A stretch of 5,873 nucleotides of DNA from UBA6022 sp036382575. GTDB taxonomy: Bacteria; Patescibacteriota; Saccharimonadia; Saccharimonadales; Saccharimonadaceae. A program made the translations under genes and the position numbers. Shown here piece by piece: positions 5,847 through 5,873 of this stretch; position 1 is the stretch's first letter; the number at the start of each line of letters is the position of its first letter. The stretch is from NCBI GenBank assembly GCA_036382575.1, contig DASVHL010000050.1, positions 1 through 5,873 on the forward strand, given 5' to 3'. Below the pieces are notes generated by a model. The model saw only the letters and a list, made by a program, of their open reading frames with translations. It was not told where the DNA came from and did not search any database.

Positions 5847-5873
5847 ATTCCAATTGAAAAGTCGGTCTGTTCC

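Noticed and set aside
1..5873. Recoded TGA as in Gracilibacteria/Absconditabacteria
   Set aside because: All long frames are full length with no in-frame TGA, and conserved glycines are encoded by GGN, so the standard code suffices.
5847..5873. Possible terminator or next gene after the helicase
   Set aside because: Only 27 bases remain and no hairpin or start signal can be supported.
1..5873. CRISPR arrays, insertion sequences, tRNA or rRNA genes
   Set aside because: No spaced direct repeats, transposase-like frames, terminal inverted repeats or recognisable RNA gene cores were seen on either strand.

Overview
The window is ordinary bacterial chromosome of moderate GC content with four long genes, all read with the standard code. 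No reading frame is interrupted by an in-frame TGA, and the four long genes all stop with TAA. Compact spacing, Shine-Dalgarno-led starts, a stand-alone L25/Ctc-type ribosomal protein gene and a divergent HrpA/HrpB-like helicase would suit a small-genome Patescibacteria lineage such as Saccharibacteria. That placement is a guess from gene style and cannot be proven here.

Layout: (1) bases 1-1374 (+) are the 3' half of uvrA, the nucleotide-excision-repair damage sensor, cut off by the window edge. (2) The 215-base gap 1375-1589 is not empty. Read on the minus strand it holds a strong sigma70-type promoter, a Shine-Dalgarno sequence, a 14-codon open frame, an internal hairpin placed at the stop codon, and a strong terminator-like hairpin with a T-rich tail: a complete miniature transcription unit of about 135 nt. 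(3) 1590-2264 (-) encodes a DedA/SNARE-associated family membrane protein. (4) A 66-base divergent intergenic region has an almost symmetrical -10 element serving dedA and the L25 gene. (5) 2331-3017 (+) encodes bL25 (Ctc/TL5 form) with an acidic tail, followed by a terminator. (6) An AT-rich promoter region leads to 3159-5846 (+), an 895-residue DEAH-type RNA helicase with non-canonical motifs and an HrpB-like C-terminal half.

The genes do not form one pathway. DNA repair (UvrA), membrane lipid transport or homeostasis (DedA), ribosome structure (L25) and RNA remodelling (helicase) are separate housekeeping units, each apparently with its own promoter. The item most worth attention is the minus-strand mini-transcript between uvrA and dedA. 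Its parts line up in the right order and spacing, and two of its hairpins pair better as minus-strand RNA (G.U wobbles) than as plus-strand RNA (A.C mismatches).
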